From the NCBI RefSeq assembly GCF_030272615.1, contig NC_081406.1, forward strand, positions 143,151,041 to 143,215,040: a stretch of DNA of 64,000 nucleotides. The letters run 5' to 3'. Positions 45,642 through 57,650 of this stretch are shown here, in pieces (position 1 is the stretch's first letter; the number at the start of each line of letters is the position of its first letter). Origin of the DNA: Cryptomeria japonica. Taxonomy: Eukaryota; Streptophyta; Pinopsida; Cupressales; Cupressaceae. Both the position numbers and the translations under genes were made by a program. The notes under the pieces were generated by a model. That model saw only the letters and a program-made list of their open reading frames with translations. It was not told the DNA's origin and made no database searches.

Positions 45642-47212
45642 TGATGGGGAGGGGTTCTCAAAAAGAGTTTCACCTTGCTCAATAGGTAGTTGGCTGATAT
45701 TTTTATGGGCTCCTTCTACTCTTTAATTGTCATGTAACAAGACAAAATGATCAAACTCTCTAGGAGTGCTCCCTATCAAGTTGTGCTCAATAGTTGCTTC
45801 AATCTTGATTGAGATTCACAAGGGTAAATCCAACCATTATGCCATCCAACTCTCTGAAATGTACTTGCAGGGGTTTTAGGGGGTGAATTATATGTGTTTC
45901 AACTCCAACCAACTACTTCTTCAACTAGTTTTCCACCATTTCCTCATCGCTTCCTTGTTATCCCATTTTCTAGGCCTAGTAGCCCTAGAGCCCCAATTAG
46001 CCCTACCTCATCAGGTTTTGGGAAGTTATTCAAAAATCAGTCAAAGGACCTCCCAACATCTTTGGTGATCTGCGTACCCTTTTGGATGAACTTTTGAATC
46101 CAGTAGGTGAGATAGTCAGGTTTTTCTGTACTGGTACAAAACCCCAAAAAATGGCATTTATAAAGGGTTTTGGGACTTAGCAGTCTTCTCAAATGGGTTT
46201 ATTGTCTTCTCCACTCTCTCACACCTCCACCCTTTCACATAAGATCTACCACACATTACTTTCTCAAGCCAAACACTTGGCATCCTCACAATTGGTCATC
46301 CCTGCAAGCATATGCAACAATTCAATCATCTTCCTAACTGGGCTATAAGTGAGCTCGCCTAGGAGATGATGGAAAGTTGCTTCTCAACAAATTCTAGACC
46401 AATAAAAAACATATTTACACTATACAAGGGTTCAATAGCTCGAGTCCCAAGGTTTATTGAGCAAAATTGAAGGGATTTCAAGTCGGAACCATAACTAGGC
46501 TCTTAAACCCTTGCTCAGGCTGAGAGAAATGCAAATTTAATAACACACTTCAACCTGGACTAAAAACTATTACAAACACCTTCTGAGAACTACAATGTCA
46601 TACAATAAACAATCATGAAAGAACAGTAATAGAATCAATCCATTATGTATGGACTGTTGCTCAAAATTTGAGAAAACGCAAGGTAAAATCTGGAAAATGT
46701 CTTCACAATCTATTCAAACTTGCTCAAGGACTTTTCCAACCCCTTTATAATCATTCTTAGATAATTTTATACTCCATATGGATCCTAACCAGCTCTTCAT
46801 TGGTTGCCTAACCACCGGTGTTCTCAAAAATGCAAAAATTGCTCGAAAGTTGCAAAATGTTATCGAGCAACAATGACAACTTTTGCTAAAATGTGCATTT
46901 TTTACATTTTATGCATTTCCACTAATCCTAAAACTCCTAGGATGAATACATACATTAAAATGACATGCCTAAATGCCTAATGAGTCTTTACAAGACATTT
47001 TACATCAAAATGCAAATTTGTGCCATTTTAGGCTTACAAGAGCTCATAGGCCAAATTTGAGCAAACACATATCCTAGTTGACAATCATCCTTCAAAATAT
47101 CCAACACACATGTTGACCCCTGATTATTCCATTATTCACAAACCTAATCCAAAATAAGGACTATCACACCAAAATCTAGAAAATGCACTAAAACCTAGGT
47201 ACTCTTGCACCA
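45642..47212 (-). repeat. 5' LTR of the chromovirus
   Basis: 1571 bp, the partner of 28400-29949. It is followed on the plus strand by the right target copy TTGAT. Confidence 0.9.
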
Positions 47213-48789
47213 TTGATCATGACCAAGACATTACTTATTAGTTTTAAAAAATTATGAAATATTTCCTCAAACTCACCCTCTACTAGACCAATTGACTTGT
47301 GGAAGGTATTAAGGTAGATCTCCTAGTTTATGAGAAACACATTAAGCCATGTCTAGGCATCTATAGTATACGTCTTTAAAGGTTACATGAATTGGTTGGA
47401 TATATCTTCTACTAAGTGATTGAGCATGTTCCATGCAATATTATTAGATATTCATATAATGTTTCAAAGCCACGTGTTTGTAGACTCCAATTTTTAGCGT
47501 GCTACATTCAAATCCATGATATAAACTTCTTGTAATCAAACCATGCTTACATTTACACTAATATGAGAACAATTCTTCAAATTTTGTTCATCAACACTTG
47601 GATATGTTAAAAAAGTCAAAAAATAGAGTGTTGTGTATGCTATTTTATTTCAAACTAAATGATAGTGTGCCGAGTATGATATTTTGTTTCAATCTAAATT
47701 GACGATCTTGGTACTTTAATTCCATATATTGCTATTGTGGGAAGAAGACTTCTTATTAAAAATGCAATCACCACTAATGCAACTTGAGATAGAATTAGTT
47801 CTTAAAATACCTTGCAATGAGTACAATTATATGGGGTTCAGATGATTCATGGCTTGCTAAAGAGCTATTAGACTCGATATGAAATACAAATAGTTGAGTA
47901 GAATTATTTTCTAAGATAAGATTAGATGATTTAAAGATGTGCAAATCACTTTCAAGATGCAATATGATCAGCACTTTGATCCTATAAAGGTATGCAAACA
48001 AGAGGGGTCCATTTTAATTAACTACATAAATATGTATCTGACAATCTATATATATATATATATATAAGGTATTTGTTTTTAATTAAGGGTAGAACAAGTT
48101 TTTGAAGGGGCCTCAATCCTTTACAAAAAGTTGATCAAAGAGATATGCATGAGAAATAATAGCACACTAAAAGTCAAGATAACAACAAAACATCAAATAA
48201 CAAGAAAGTCAAAGAACAAACCGTTGGTGCCCAAAAATTGGTTTACACTGACACAAGGAAGAGACCAAGTTTTTTTAATTCTAAAATATCTATGGAAAGC
48301 CACTTCCACATGTTAATATTCTTCAGACTTGGACCAACAATAACAAGGATACGAGATCCTTCTATACTTGAGGCTCTGCAGAACTAGGGAGGGTGATCCC
48401 CATGCCAATTTGTGATTTCTACACCACACTCACAAATTAAACATGAAAAAAGTAGGTAATCTAATATAAGGACTCAACAAAAGGGGAGAATGCTCAAGAA
48501 TGACAAATTCCTTAGTGATCCTCAACCGGTTTGGAGCATGAGATGATTAAAACACATGATAACATCCATGTAAATGAAAATATTCTAATATTCAATGAGT
48601 TATAGAAAACTAGTTGTGATTCCAAACAAAAAATTGATACTAAGGTATTTACTTAAGAATGATCAGTTCCTTATTCCATTGGGTACATGAATTCATACTG
48701 CACTAAACTGCATTTCTGACAGCATTTATCTAACATCATATAACCTAAGATGATATTGCCTTGCAATACATCATATTTGCAATCCCAAC
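47213..48789. other. Non-genic stretch right of the chromovirus
   Basis: Apart from the TTGAT target copy, a short (TA)n near 48049-48065 and short unrecognised frames, nothing can be supported. The right part may be decayed gag of the element that follows. Confidence 0.4.
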
Positions 48790-49145
48790 CCAGAACTATC
48801 AAATGAGGAAGAGGACCAAGCTAATATTAGCCTTCCTTTATCTAGTGAGCCAACTAAGAATCTGAAACCCCCATTTCCTCAAAGACTAGCTCAACCAGAA
48901 CTACTCCTAGAGCTCACCTTTGATTTCTTGGATCAACTAAAACATGTTTGTGCCAAAATATCTCTATTTCAAGCAGTTAAAGATGTTCCTATATATAGTA
49001 AGGCCATTAGGGATGCATGATTAAAGAATCCAGGAAGGAAGAAGAAAGGCCCCACAATAGTTCATGTGATGGGTAAATTGACTAATATAATGTTGGGAAA
49101 GGTAATTGTACCTAAATATTCAAACCTTGGTACTCTAGTAGTAGT
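48790..49145 (+). pseudogene. Athila-like gag-protease junction relic
   Basis: The plus strand reads PPFPQRLAQP, FDFLDQLKHVCAKISLFQAV and VPIYSKAIRD, then (after a stop at about 49018) IVHVMGKLTNIMLGKVIVPKYSNLGTLVVV. These are the blocks that precede the active site in Athila-type gag-protease regions (FDFLDQLKNV...IPLLQAIKDVPIYAK, then LGKVxIPKYSDPGSPVV). The expected active-site block would come next, but the frame passes directly into RNase H at 49146. The C-terminal part of a protease of the same type resumes at 55504. Confidence 0.65.
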
Positions 49146-49550
49146 AGGAAAACCACTTCTACTCTACATATCAGCTATTGAGTTATCTCTAGGATCTCTT
49201 CTAGCACAAGAAGATTCTACTAGAAAAGAAAGAGCAATTTACTACATCAATAAAACTTTAAGTGGTTATGAACTCAACTACACATTCATGGAAAAAGTTT
49301 GTTTAGTTGTGGTATTTTCTTCCCAAAAGCTACGACACTACATGTTAGCTCACACCATTAAGTTGATAGCAAAAATAGACCCTCTAAAATATCTACTCAA
49401 CAAGGGTACTCTAAGAGTACGACTAGAAAAATGGGTAATGATATTGAGTAAATTTGACATTCACTATGTAGACAGAAGGGCCATCAAGGGACAAGCAATA
49501 GCATACTAATTAGCAGAAGCACCATTACAAGACAATCATCCAATCTATGT
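49146..49550 (+). pseudogene. Tat retroelement RNase H
   Basis: KPLLLYISAIELSLGSLLAQED, ERAIYYINKTLSGYELNY, VFSSQKLRHYMLAHTIKLIAK (in shorter blocks) and RLEKWVMILSKFDIHYV are RNase H and connection motifs close to the Tat consensus. The first catalytic Asp position is Ile-Ser-Ala (usually Ser-Ala-Thr/Asp), so activity is doubtful. The frame runs to a stop at 49507 and continues beyond it as LAEAPLQD. It is fused in frame to the upstream gag-protease relic. Confidence 0.75.
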
Positions 49551-49579
49551 GGAATTTCTAGATACAGATGTCTTGTTAG

Positions 49580-49990
49580 TAATGACAAAACCATGGGTAC
49601 TCTACTTTGATGGTTCTTAGACAAATCATGGATCGAGTATTGAAATTCTCTTTGTTACTCCCTAGGAACACACACTCCCTAGATCTTACAGACTGGTGCT
49701 CACTTGCACCAGCAATACAGTTGAATATGAAACTCTGGTCACAGGTATCAAACTAGCAATAGAATGGAAGATCATAAAGCTACAAGTCTTTGTCGACTCC
49801 CAATTGGTCATTAATCAAGCCAATGATGATTATCAAACCAAAGATGACAAGCTAATGCCCTATAAAAGAATGGTGGATTATTTCAAGAAGTATTTTGTCA
49901 ATATCACTTTTGAACAAATTCCAAGGTTGGATAATAAAGATACAGATGCCATGAAAACCATCGCCTCTCTTCTAGAAATTCTAGAAAGAC
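49580..49990 (+). pseudogene. Second, archaeal-type RNase H domain
   Basis: WVLYFDGS (about 49600) is the first catalytic-Asp block, then EYETLVTGIKLAIEWKI with the Glu, LQVFVDSQLVINQAN with the second Asp, and RMVDYFKKYFVNITFEQIPR. RLDNKDTDAM supplies the last Asp region. This is the additional aRNH domain found in Tat-lineage elements. In-frame stops lie at about 49618 and 49663; from 49696 the frame is open to 50214. Confidence 0.75.
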
Positions 49991-50214
49991 AAAATTGTTA
50001 TGAGTTCCTGGTTGAACAATTATTTTATCCCGCTTATGACAATCCCAAATCCCAAGTCATATGTCACCTAGTTAGTTCTAAATCTCCCATCTATGGAAAA
50101 ATCTATACCTATCTAAAATACAACGCCCTTCCAACAGAACTATCTAGAAACCAAAAACAAAATTTCATCCATCAAACAACCTGTTACACTCTAATTGCCG
50201 ATATGGTTTACTGA

Positions 50215-51345
50215 CGGGGTCTTGATGGTACTCTCCATAGGTGTCTAGAAAGTGATGAATCTAAGAACACTTTACGAGAAGCTCATGAGGGTATCTATGG
50301 TACACATTCAAGTAGTCCTACTTGGCCAAGAAATGACTGAGACTGGGATACTATTAGCAAAACACGGAAAAAGAGTCCTATCATCTTGCTAAGAAATTTC
50401 AAAAATGTCATATTCACGGGAATCTTATACATGGACCAACATAGGAATTGCAACCATTCACCACATCATGGCCCTTTTGTTAGTGGGAAATTGACCTCAT
50501 GGGTAAAATTCATCCCTCCTCAAATGGACACAAGTTCATTATCACAATAAATGAGTATTTTACAAAGTAGATTGAAGTTATTCCATTAAACACTGTTATC
50601 AACAAATAAATATCCTCATTTATCATGAACTATCTCATTGGTCGATATGACATTCCTAGTTCCATTATCACTGATAATGGTAGACCCTTCAAGAACAAAG
50701 ATGTGAAATAACTATGCAAAATATTTCATATCCAACATCGCTTCTAAACACCTTATTATCCTCAAGGGAATGCCCAAGTAGAAGCTTCCAATAAAACCAT
50801 TTTGAAAATCCTAAAGAAAATAGTAAACAATGCCGACAGAGATTGGCATGTCCAACTCAATCCTACCTTGTGGGCAGATCAAACTAGCATTTGTACTCCA
50901 ACAGGAGCCACACCATACTCCCTTGTATATGGATCATAAGTTATTTTACCCATCGAGGTCGAGATACCATCACTCAAAGTGTCACTAAGAGGAATCATCC
51001 CAAATGAAGAATACAAGGTCAACAAAGTACAAGAACTAGAACTGATAGATGAACATCATTAGCATACTTTTGATCATCTAAAAACATATCAATGATGGAT
51101 GGCTCAAAGCTATAACCACAGAGTAAATTCACAAATGTTTCAAGTTGGTGAATTGGTATTGAAAGAAAATCCTCGCAATCAACAAGATCGGGAAAATAAG
51201 GGCAAGTTTGAACCAAACTGACTTGATCCTTTTGTCATCATAATGACGTATAGATCTCAGGCATATCAGTTATCCACATCACAAGGGGACCTTTTCAATG
51301 AACCTATCAACAACATTCATCTCAAAAGGTTCTATACATGAGTTA
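50215..51345 (+). pseudogene. Tat integrase relic
   Basis: Integrase wording survives in shifting frames: an EAHEGIYGTH-like zinc-binding block (about 50280), DLMGKIHPPSNGHKF (about 50495), ITDNGRPFKNKDV (about 50670), YPQGNAQVEASN (about 50757) and a C-terminal LVLKENPRNQQDRENKGKF-type block (about 51150). The three acidic core residues are recognisable, but more than ten lesions are present. Confidence 0.65.
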
Positions 51346-52599
51346 TCCAATACATGGAAAAGCAAGAAATTTTTTTTTAAAAAGCAACAAAAAAGTAAAA
51401 ATAAAACAACAAAAAAAAATTAAAAAATGGTGCAATTAAAGCAAGTGCAAAAAACTTGGCAACAAGAGTTATTTGTGATAGATCAGCTCTTCTATCTATT
51501 AGTACATGTATCATAGTTTTTTCATCCACATGATCCAAGCCATCGACACAATACACACAGTTTGCAAAACCCTTTAATGCATACAAGCTTGGACACACTT
51601 AGCATAGTCACTATCCTTCTTTCTTTACAATATATTTTATCAGTATAACATCTCACCATGTCTTGGTGATCGGTGTATACATCCAAAATAAGGTTGTGTC
51701 AGAACTAGGGGAAAATTCCTGAACTCAGTAGGGGTAATCATTTTTAGACTTTACAAGTAGACAACCAGTCATAGGGAAAACACATCAAGGCAAAAATCAA
51801 AACACACCTCAATGTCCTATGAAATAGTATACAAAGCCAATCATTAGACTTAACATTCGGATTAAGATCAAGATCATCAAAATCTATATTAGGATTAGTA
51901 CAAAAAAAAACACAATGGATGATCAATTATGAATCATGATTTGTTAACTTTAGCATGAGGTTTGACTGTTTGTATTTTAATTTCTGGGTTATTAGATCTC
52001 CTAAGCATCTCAAGTATGTATCGAACTAGAGAAGCAAGGAAGGAGATTGATATTTTCTTTGTCTGCAATCTATGAGTTAATCATTAGTATGGTGCAAATT
52101 TATCACAAGACATGATTGGAACATATCATTGAAGATATTTTGGATTTGCATGTCCTGATGGTTAACTCTTGTCTGTTTTACACAAACAACACTTAGGTCA
52201 TCTTGGTTCAATTATATCTCGACGCTTGTGTTATTTTGCAATATCAAAATCCATGTAAGTTGTACTCAGGTTATCATGGTTCAATTATACCATTGATGTT
52301 TGTACTAACTTCCAACATTTTAAAAGCTCAATGATGACAAAAAGAGCACAAATAATTGACCAATGGAATGACAATGTGGCATAATTATACTTGCATTCAT
52401 TATAATTAGTTCATTTAGTTGTATTCATCATCATTATCATCATCATTATCATTATTATCATCATCATTATTATTGTATATAAGTTACACATCATCATACA
52501 TAAGCACATCAAATCATCTTGTTGCTTCCCTGAATGCCCCAACATCAGCACATCTAAATCTGTCTGCAACGTGATATCAACAAAATGTCAAGTTCTTTA
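51346..52599 (+). other. Tat 3' untranslated region, proximal part
   Basis: No gene. It includes an A-rich run at 51370-51425 and an ATC/ATT-rich trinucleotide tract at 52425-52480. Confidence 0.5.
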
Positions 52600-53500
52600 T
52601 CATCACATTTGGAGTTTCTATCACAAAATATTATCTATGAAATTCATCAACCAATCAATCAAAAGGTTCATCTAACCTATCCTATTAGTGATGTCAGTCA
52701 CACAATCATCAAACTTGGAGTTTCTATCACAAACTCTTATCAATCAATCAATCAATCAATGCATTAGTTATCATATCTGCTCATGTGAGATCTTTATCAA
52801 TCTCTTTGAGCACCTATCAGTGACGCAAGTCACGACATCATTAAACTTGGAGTTTCTATCATAAACTCTTATCAAAAGGTTAAACACACCTAACCTATTA
52901 ATAATGCAAGTCACGACACACATCAAAATTGGAGTTTTTATCATAAACTCTTATCAATCAGAAGGTTAACCATACCTATCCTCTCAGTGACAAGGTTACA
53001 AAATCACCATATTCAGAGTTAATATCATTAACTCTTATCAATCAAAACCCAACCTATCAGTAACGTAGTCATGAAAAAAATAACTTGGAGTTTCTATCAT
53101 AAACTCTTATCAATCAAGTAATCAAATCAAATCTATCTTATTAGTGATGCAGTCACACCATCATTGAAGTTAATATATTAACTCTTATGAAATCGAATCT
53201 ATCATATCAGTGATGAAATCATGTAATCATTGACATTGGAGTTTTTATCAGAAACTCTTATCAGTCACACAAATCGATCCAATCTATCCTATCAGTGACT
53301 CTCATCAATCATGAAGTCATTGCAGTCAATTAAACCTATCAAATCATCAATCCTCAAGTTTATATCATTGATCCTCATCAATCAGGAGGTCAATCAAACT
53401 CAATCTAGTAGTAACTCTCATCCATCATGAGGTCACGAAATCAATCAAACCTATCCAATCATCGAATCATGAGTTTATATATCATTGACACTCATAAATC
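52600..53500 (+). repeat. Degenerate tandem repeats with conserved hairpin
   Basis: The core ggagtttctatcataaactcttatcaatc recurs with variation near 52611, 52717, 52849, 52931, 53016, 53087, 53168, 53238, 53376 and 53471. Spacing is irregular (about 65-140 bases), with cctatcagtgaNgNagtca-type blocks between. Most cores form an inverted repeat such as GAGTTT-N7-AAACTC. Confidence 0.8.
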
Positions 53501-53820
53501 ATGAGGGCAATCAAACTCAATCAATCATCTAATTGAGAAAAAACATCAATGCAATCAAGAAATTGACATTTTATTGGGAGATCAAATCAAGTTAATTGAC
53601 AACAATAATTGTTTAATTTATTAGGAAATGGATCAATTGTCAAAATCTTAAAAATTCAAAACTTAATTTGATTCATCTCCCAAGGGGGCATACTCACATC
53701 ATTATCCAACCATCAGTGTCTGGGGCAAATGGAAAATTTTATCTGGGGCAAATCAAAAAATTTATCAGCATCATCAAACAAATTTTTTCTTTAAATCAAC
53801 ATGTCACCACACATCAATTC

Positions 53821-53834
53821 AAAGAGGGGAAAAA
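53821..53834 (+). other. Tat polypurine tract
   Basis: AAAGAGGGGAAAAA immediately before the LTR start. Confidence 0.75.
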
Positions 53835-55502
53835 TGTAGACCTATAAATCTGACCACCTAGTTAAATAAATATTTAATCCATAAAACAATTCTTCTTTTA
53901 ATTAAATCATATTTAATTAATTCATCCTCAATTCCTCTATTAATTAAATCAATTATTCAATTTATTTAATTTAATTCATTTAACCACATTCTAGCCTTTA
54001 ATTAAATAAATCACATTTATTTAATTAAATTCCCCCTTTTCCATTTAATTAAATTTCCATTTAATTTAAAATCCAATGGCATTTAAATAAATCAATATTT
54101 ATTTGAATATCCTTCAAATGCAAGTTGTAACCCACCTTTTTGAAATAAATCAATTTATTTCAATTAAATCCTAAAATCCCTCCCCCACTTGCACTTTCTA
54201 GAAAATGCAACTTACAAATTAACCTACCTCCTAATCATGTCTAAACTCCTATTATGGCTTCTTTTAAAGTCTTCAAACCTTAAAAGGTTTCAATATAGAG
54301 ACTTCTCAAACCTTTAATGACTCCCTTCAAGTCTTCAAGCATTTAATGCTTTATCCCTCTATTTCATTTAAATAAATTAAAAATTTATTGAAATAAAATC
54401 CAAAATCCACATGCACATTTAAATAAATTAATATTTATTTAAAATCCTAAGACCCATCCCACTTGCATTCTCCTACAAAATCAACTTGCACGATAATTCT
54501 CCTACATTCTTCTAAACCCTTTTAATTAAGCCTCATCCTCTCCTAAACATTTGCACAATCTTAAAACCAAAATAACTCTCAAAGTCTTCCAAAACAATAA
54601 AGGCTCTTACAAACATTAAAATCCTTTTTACCCCAAAGTCTTCCCAAGCCTTTAAGGTTTAAATCTAACTAACCCATCTTTGACCCTTGGTTAGAAACTT
54701 TCTCTCTAACTCAACCATCCATTTAACCCACAAGGTCTCTTCAAGCATTCATTGCTTTGACCATGGTTATCCCTTTAACCCTTGTACAAGAGTTTATCCT
54801 TTGGATAAAAGATTTATCCACTAACTCAACCTTAACCTTACCCCCTAGGGTAACCATCATATCCTCTCAAGCATTTAATGCTCCTTATCTCTCCTCACAA
54901 GGCTCCTTATGGTGACTCTTGTCAACATAGGACTGGGTTGAAAGTCTCACATGGATTGAGTATCCTTCAATCATATCCCCTGTTAAGATTACTTAATATT
55001 AACCATCCAATTCCCCATTTCTTTTATAAATAGATCTCATTTCCTTCATTATCATCATCCAAGTTTTCATGCATCCAGATTATAGTTCATTTTTTCAAGC
55101 TTTTGCCTCTCTTTGTTAACCATCATTTTAAACATTTAGAAGCATGTTAGTATAGTATTTTATCATGTTAGCATAGCTTGTTTAACTTTCATTATCATAG
55201 CATAATCACCATCATAACTATCTTTCATTATCATATCATAGATCTTAGTTGCATTTGCATATAGATATTTTATCATCTCATCCCTCATTCTTGGAGTTGT
55301 CATTCCAAGAGTCAATTGCTCAATGATCTAAGAGCAATCATGACTCAAGGAATCCTATGAGATCTAGAGATCAATGGAATGGTTTTGAGAGGATATTGGT
55401 TTAAAGTTGTTTAACTTGTTTTATCGTTCATATATAATGTTTCATTGTCATGCTTGTTCATTTAGTTCTTAATTGACCACTAACCATCTTTCTTACATAC
55501 AA
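53835..55502 (+). repeat. 3' LTR of the Tat-type element
   Basis: Begins TGTAGACCTATAAATC and ends TACATACA at 55502 (or TACA at 55498). A TATA-like box tataaata lies near 55025, consistent with an LTR promoter. No partner LTR is in the window, so the boundaries rest on the purine tract on the left and the resumption of protease coding on the right. Confidence 0.65.
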
Positions 55503-55503
55503 T

Positions 55504-55980
55504 AATGACTAAAGATATCATGCAACATCTCAATTTGACCAATATCATACCTACACTACTGTCCTTTAATTAGCAGAAAAATCAGCTATTAAGCTAGGCA
55601 ATATAATGGAATATATTATGGTGACCCTTGACTCTTGGGAATACCCTGCAAATTTCATGATCTTATCTCCTAAAGCTACTCTAGGAGGATATCTTATAAT
55701 CTTGGGGAGGCCATGGTTGGCCATCGCAAATGCCTATATAGGTTGTAGATCAGTGGATATGACTATCTTTAGTGGGGATAGTACTAGGAAATTGACTCTC
55801 TATCCACCAACTCAACCATATGAAGAATCAAACCGAGCCATTTGGCTTGACCTAGGAGAAGAACAAGAGGAAGAAGTTAAATCTATGGAAAACCTAATGA
55901 TGCTTGATAAAAGTCCTCTTCTCCAACTACAAGATGAAGATCAAGTTTTAGCCCAAGTGTTGAACAATGAATGTGAGTAG
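55504..55980 (+). pseudogene. Athila-like protease, C-terminal part
   Basis: Reading starts at IMTKDIMQHLNLTNI, the segment that normally follows the active-site Asp block, so the catalytic residue has been lost to the insertion. After a stop and frame change near 55573, the frame from 55606 gives LDSWEYPANFMIL, LILGRPWLAIANAYIGCRSVDM and LTLYPPTQP, the typical protease end, then an acidic linker to 55980. Confidence 0.75.
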
Positions 55981-56051
55981 GATATTCAAAATGAGAGCAA
56001 TCTAAGTTATTCTGCATCTTCATTGCATATGTTATTACCTCAATCTAATCT

Positions 56052-57480
56052 TTGAAAAAACTTTACATCATTAATAACAACCTTTCTGAGAAACAACAAA
56101 AATCTTTGGAAAAAAATTTGCTAGAAAATAAGAAATCATTTTCTTGGGACTACATTGATATGGTAAGATTGGATCCCAAGATTTATACTCATATAATATA
56201 CATTCATGAGAATGTCGAGCCAATCAGGCAACCACAAAGGAGAGTAAACCCTGTACTTAGGGAGATTGTTAAGATTGAATTACAAAAATTGTTATATGTT
56301 GGTTTTATTTACCCAATCTCAGATAGTGAATGGATGTCCCCCTTGGTTATTGTGTGAAAGAAAGGAGGAAAATGGAGAGTATGTGTAGATTACAGGGAAT
56401 TGCATAAGGCCACAAAGAAGAATCACTTTCCACTACCCTTCATTGATCAAGTTCTAGACTCTATAGTGGGTAAAAAGCATTTTTATTTTCTTGATGGTTT
56501 TAGTGGCTATAACCAAATTCAAATAGCACCAAAAGATCAAGAAAAGACCACATTTACCTACCCATGGGGAACCTATGCATACTTTGTTCTTCCATTTGGA
56601 TTGTGTAATGCTCTAGCAACTTTTCAAAGGTCAGTTTTAAGCATCTTCTCAAATATTTTAAATAATTGTATGGAGATCTATATGGATGACTTCACTACTT
56701 ATGGAGATGACTTCCAAGAAGCACTTGATAACCTAACTAAAGTTTTAAAAAGGTATCAAGGAGATAACCTTCCATTGGATAGTGAAAAATGTTTTCTCAT
56801 GATGCAGGAGGGAGTAGTCTTAGGCCACTACATTTCAGCCCACAACATTCAAGTGGATCCAGCTAAAATTGAGGTAATAAAAAATCTTCCAACGCCTACC
56901 AAGAAGAAAGATATTCGTAACTTTCTAGGTCATGTTGGTTATTATAGAAGATTTGTCAGGAATTCAAGTACCATAGCAAGTCCCCTATATGGCTTGCTAC
57001 TCAAAGATGTGGATTTCCAATGGAGCATGTGAGAAGGCATTTCAAGATCTCAAGGTTCTTCTCACCTAAGCACCATTTCTCCAAGGGCCTAAGTGGAACC
57101 TTCCATTTTACATCTATATTGATGCCTCTGATCATGCAGTAGGTGCAGTCTTGGCTCAAATTGATGGTAACATTGAAAATGAAGTTTACTATATCAGCAA
57201 GAACCTCCAAGGTGCAAAATTGAATTATTCTATCACCAAAAAAGAGATGTTAGATGTGATTTATGTTCTCAACAAATTCAGACACTAAATTACTAGATAT
57301 CGGATATATGTTTACACAAATGACTCATGAATCAAATACCTCATGAATAAGTTAGTTGTTTTAGGTAGACTTGCTAGATGGCTCCTTATGCAAGAATTTG
57401 ATATCACCATCATAGATAAACCAAGAAAAACAAATGTTTTAGCAGATTTCTTATCAAGGCTCCAACATCAATCTCAAGAA
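56052..57480 (+). pseudogene. Athila-like reverse transcriptase and RNase H
   Basis: 56052-56357 encodes the RT entry region (PIRQPQRRVNPVLREIVKIE, PISDSEWMSPLVIV) up to a TGA at 56355-56357. The frame resumes (KKGGKWRVCVDYRELHKATKK) and from 56400 is open to 57032 with FYFLDGFSGYNQIQIA, LPFGLCNALATFQR, the catalytic EIYMDDFTTYG and FLGHVGYYRRFVRN. RNase H follows to about 57480 in shifted frames: YIDASDHAVGAVLAQ (about 57115) and FDITIIDKPRKTNVLADFLSRL (about 57400). The catalytic Asp pairs are preserved and lesions are few, so this is the youngest-looking pol of the window. Confidence 0.85.
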
Positions 57481-57650
57481 CCTTCTATTGATGATTCCTT
57501 CCTAGATAAACTTATATTTGCTATCAGCATTCATACACCCTGGTATGTTGATATAGAAAATTACCTAGTTACTGGTAAAGTACCTTCACATTTCTCACTT
57601 AAGGAAAAGAAGTGTTATGCCCTGCATCATGCACCACAACTTTTCACTTA
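57481..57650 (+). pseudogene. Athila-like integrase, 5' fragment
   Basis: FLDKLIFAISIHTPWYVDIENYL and HFSLKEKKCYALHHAPQLFT are the region just before the zinc-binding HHCC motif of Athila/Tat integrases. It stops at CACTT (57646-57650), where an insert begins, and resumes at 60418. Confidence 0.7.

Larger units (their letters stand above)
28400..47212 (-). mobile_element. Chromovirus (Ty3/Gypsy), full length with nested LARD
   Basis: Two LTRs of 1550 and 1571 bp bound the element, and TTGAT is duplicated exactly on both sides (28395-28399 and 47213-47217). On the minus strand the order is LTR, primer site, gag, protease, RT, RNase H, integrase, chromodomain, purine tract, LTR. Without the LARD at 34317-45342 the element is about 7.8 kb. 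Frameshifts, stops and lost key residues make it non-autonomous now. In the first 120 bases the two LTRs differ at about 11 positions by eye, suggesting an old insertion. Confidence 0.9.
49146..55502 (+). mobile_element. Tat-type Gypsy element, 5'-deleted, inserted in an Athila-like element
   Basis: From 49146 the order is RNase H, a second (archaeal-type) RNase H, integrase relic, a long 3' untranslated region with tandem hairpin repeats, purine tract and a 3' LTR. Dual RNase H domains and 3' tandem repeats are known for the Tat/Ogre lineage. The 5' LTR, gag, protease and RT are missing. Both sides of the segment are parts of one Athila-like protease, so a nested insertion followed by a 5' deletion is inferred. 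Confidence 0.65.

Noticed and set aside
48131-48316. 61-codon Lys/Thr-rich frame
   Set aside because: No recognisable motif. It could be decayed gag, but nothing distinguishes it from chance.
52600-53500. CRISPR-like array (short repeats with spacers)
   Set aside because: The setting is a plant retroelement 3' region, repeat cores are degenerate, spacers are irregular and no cas genes exist.
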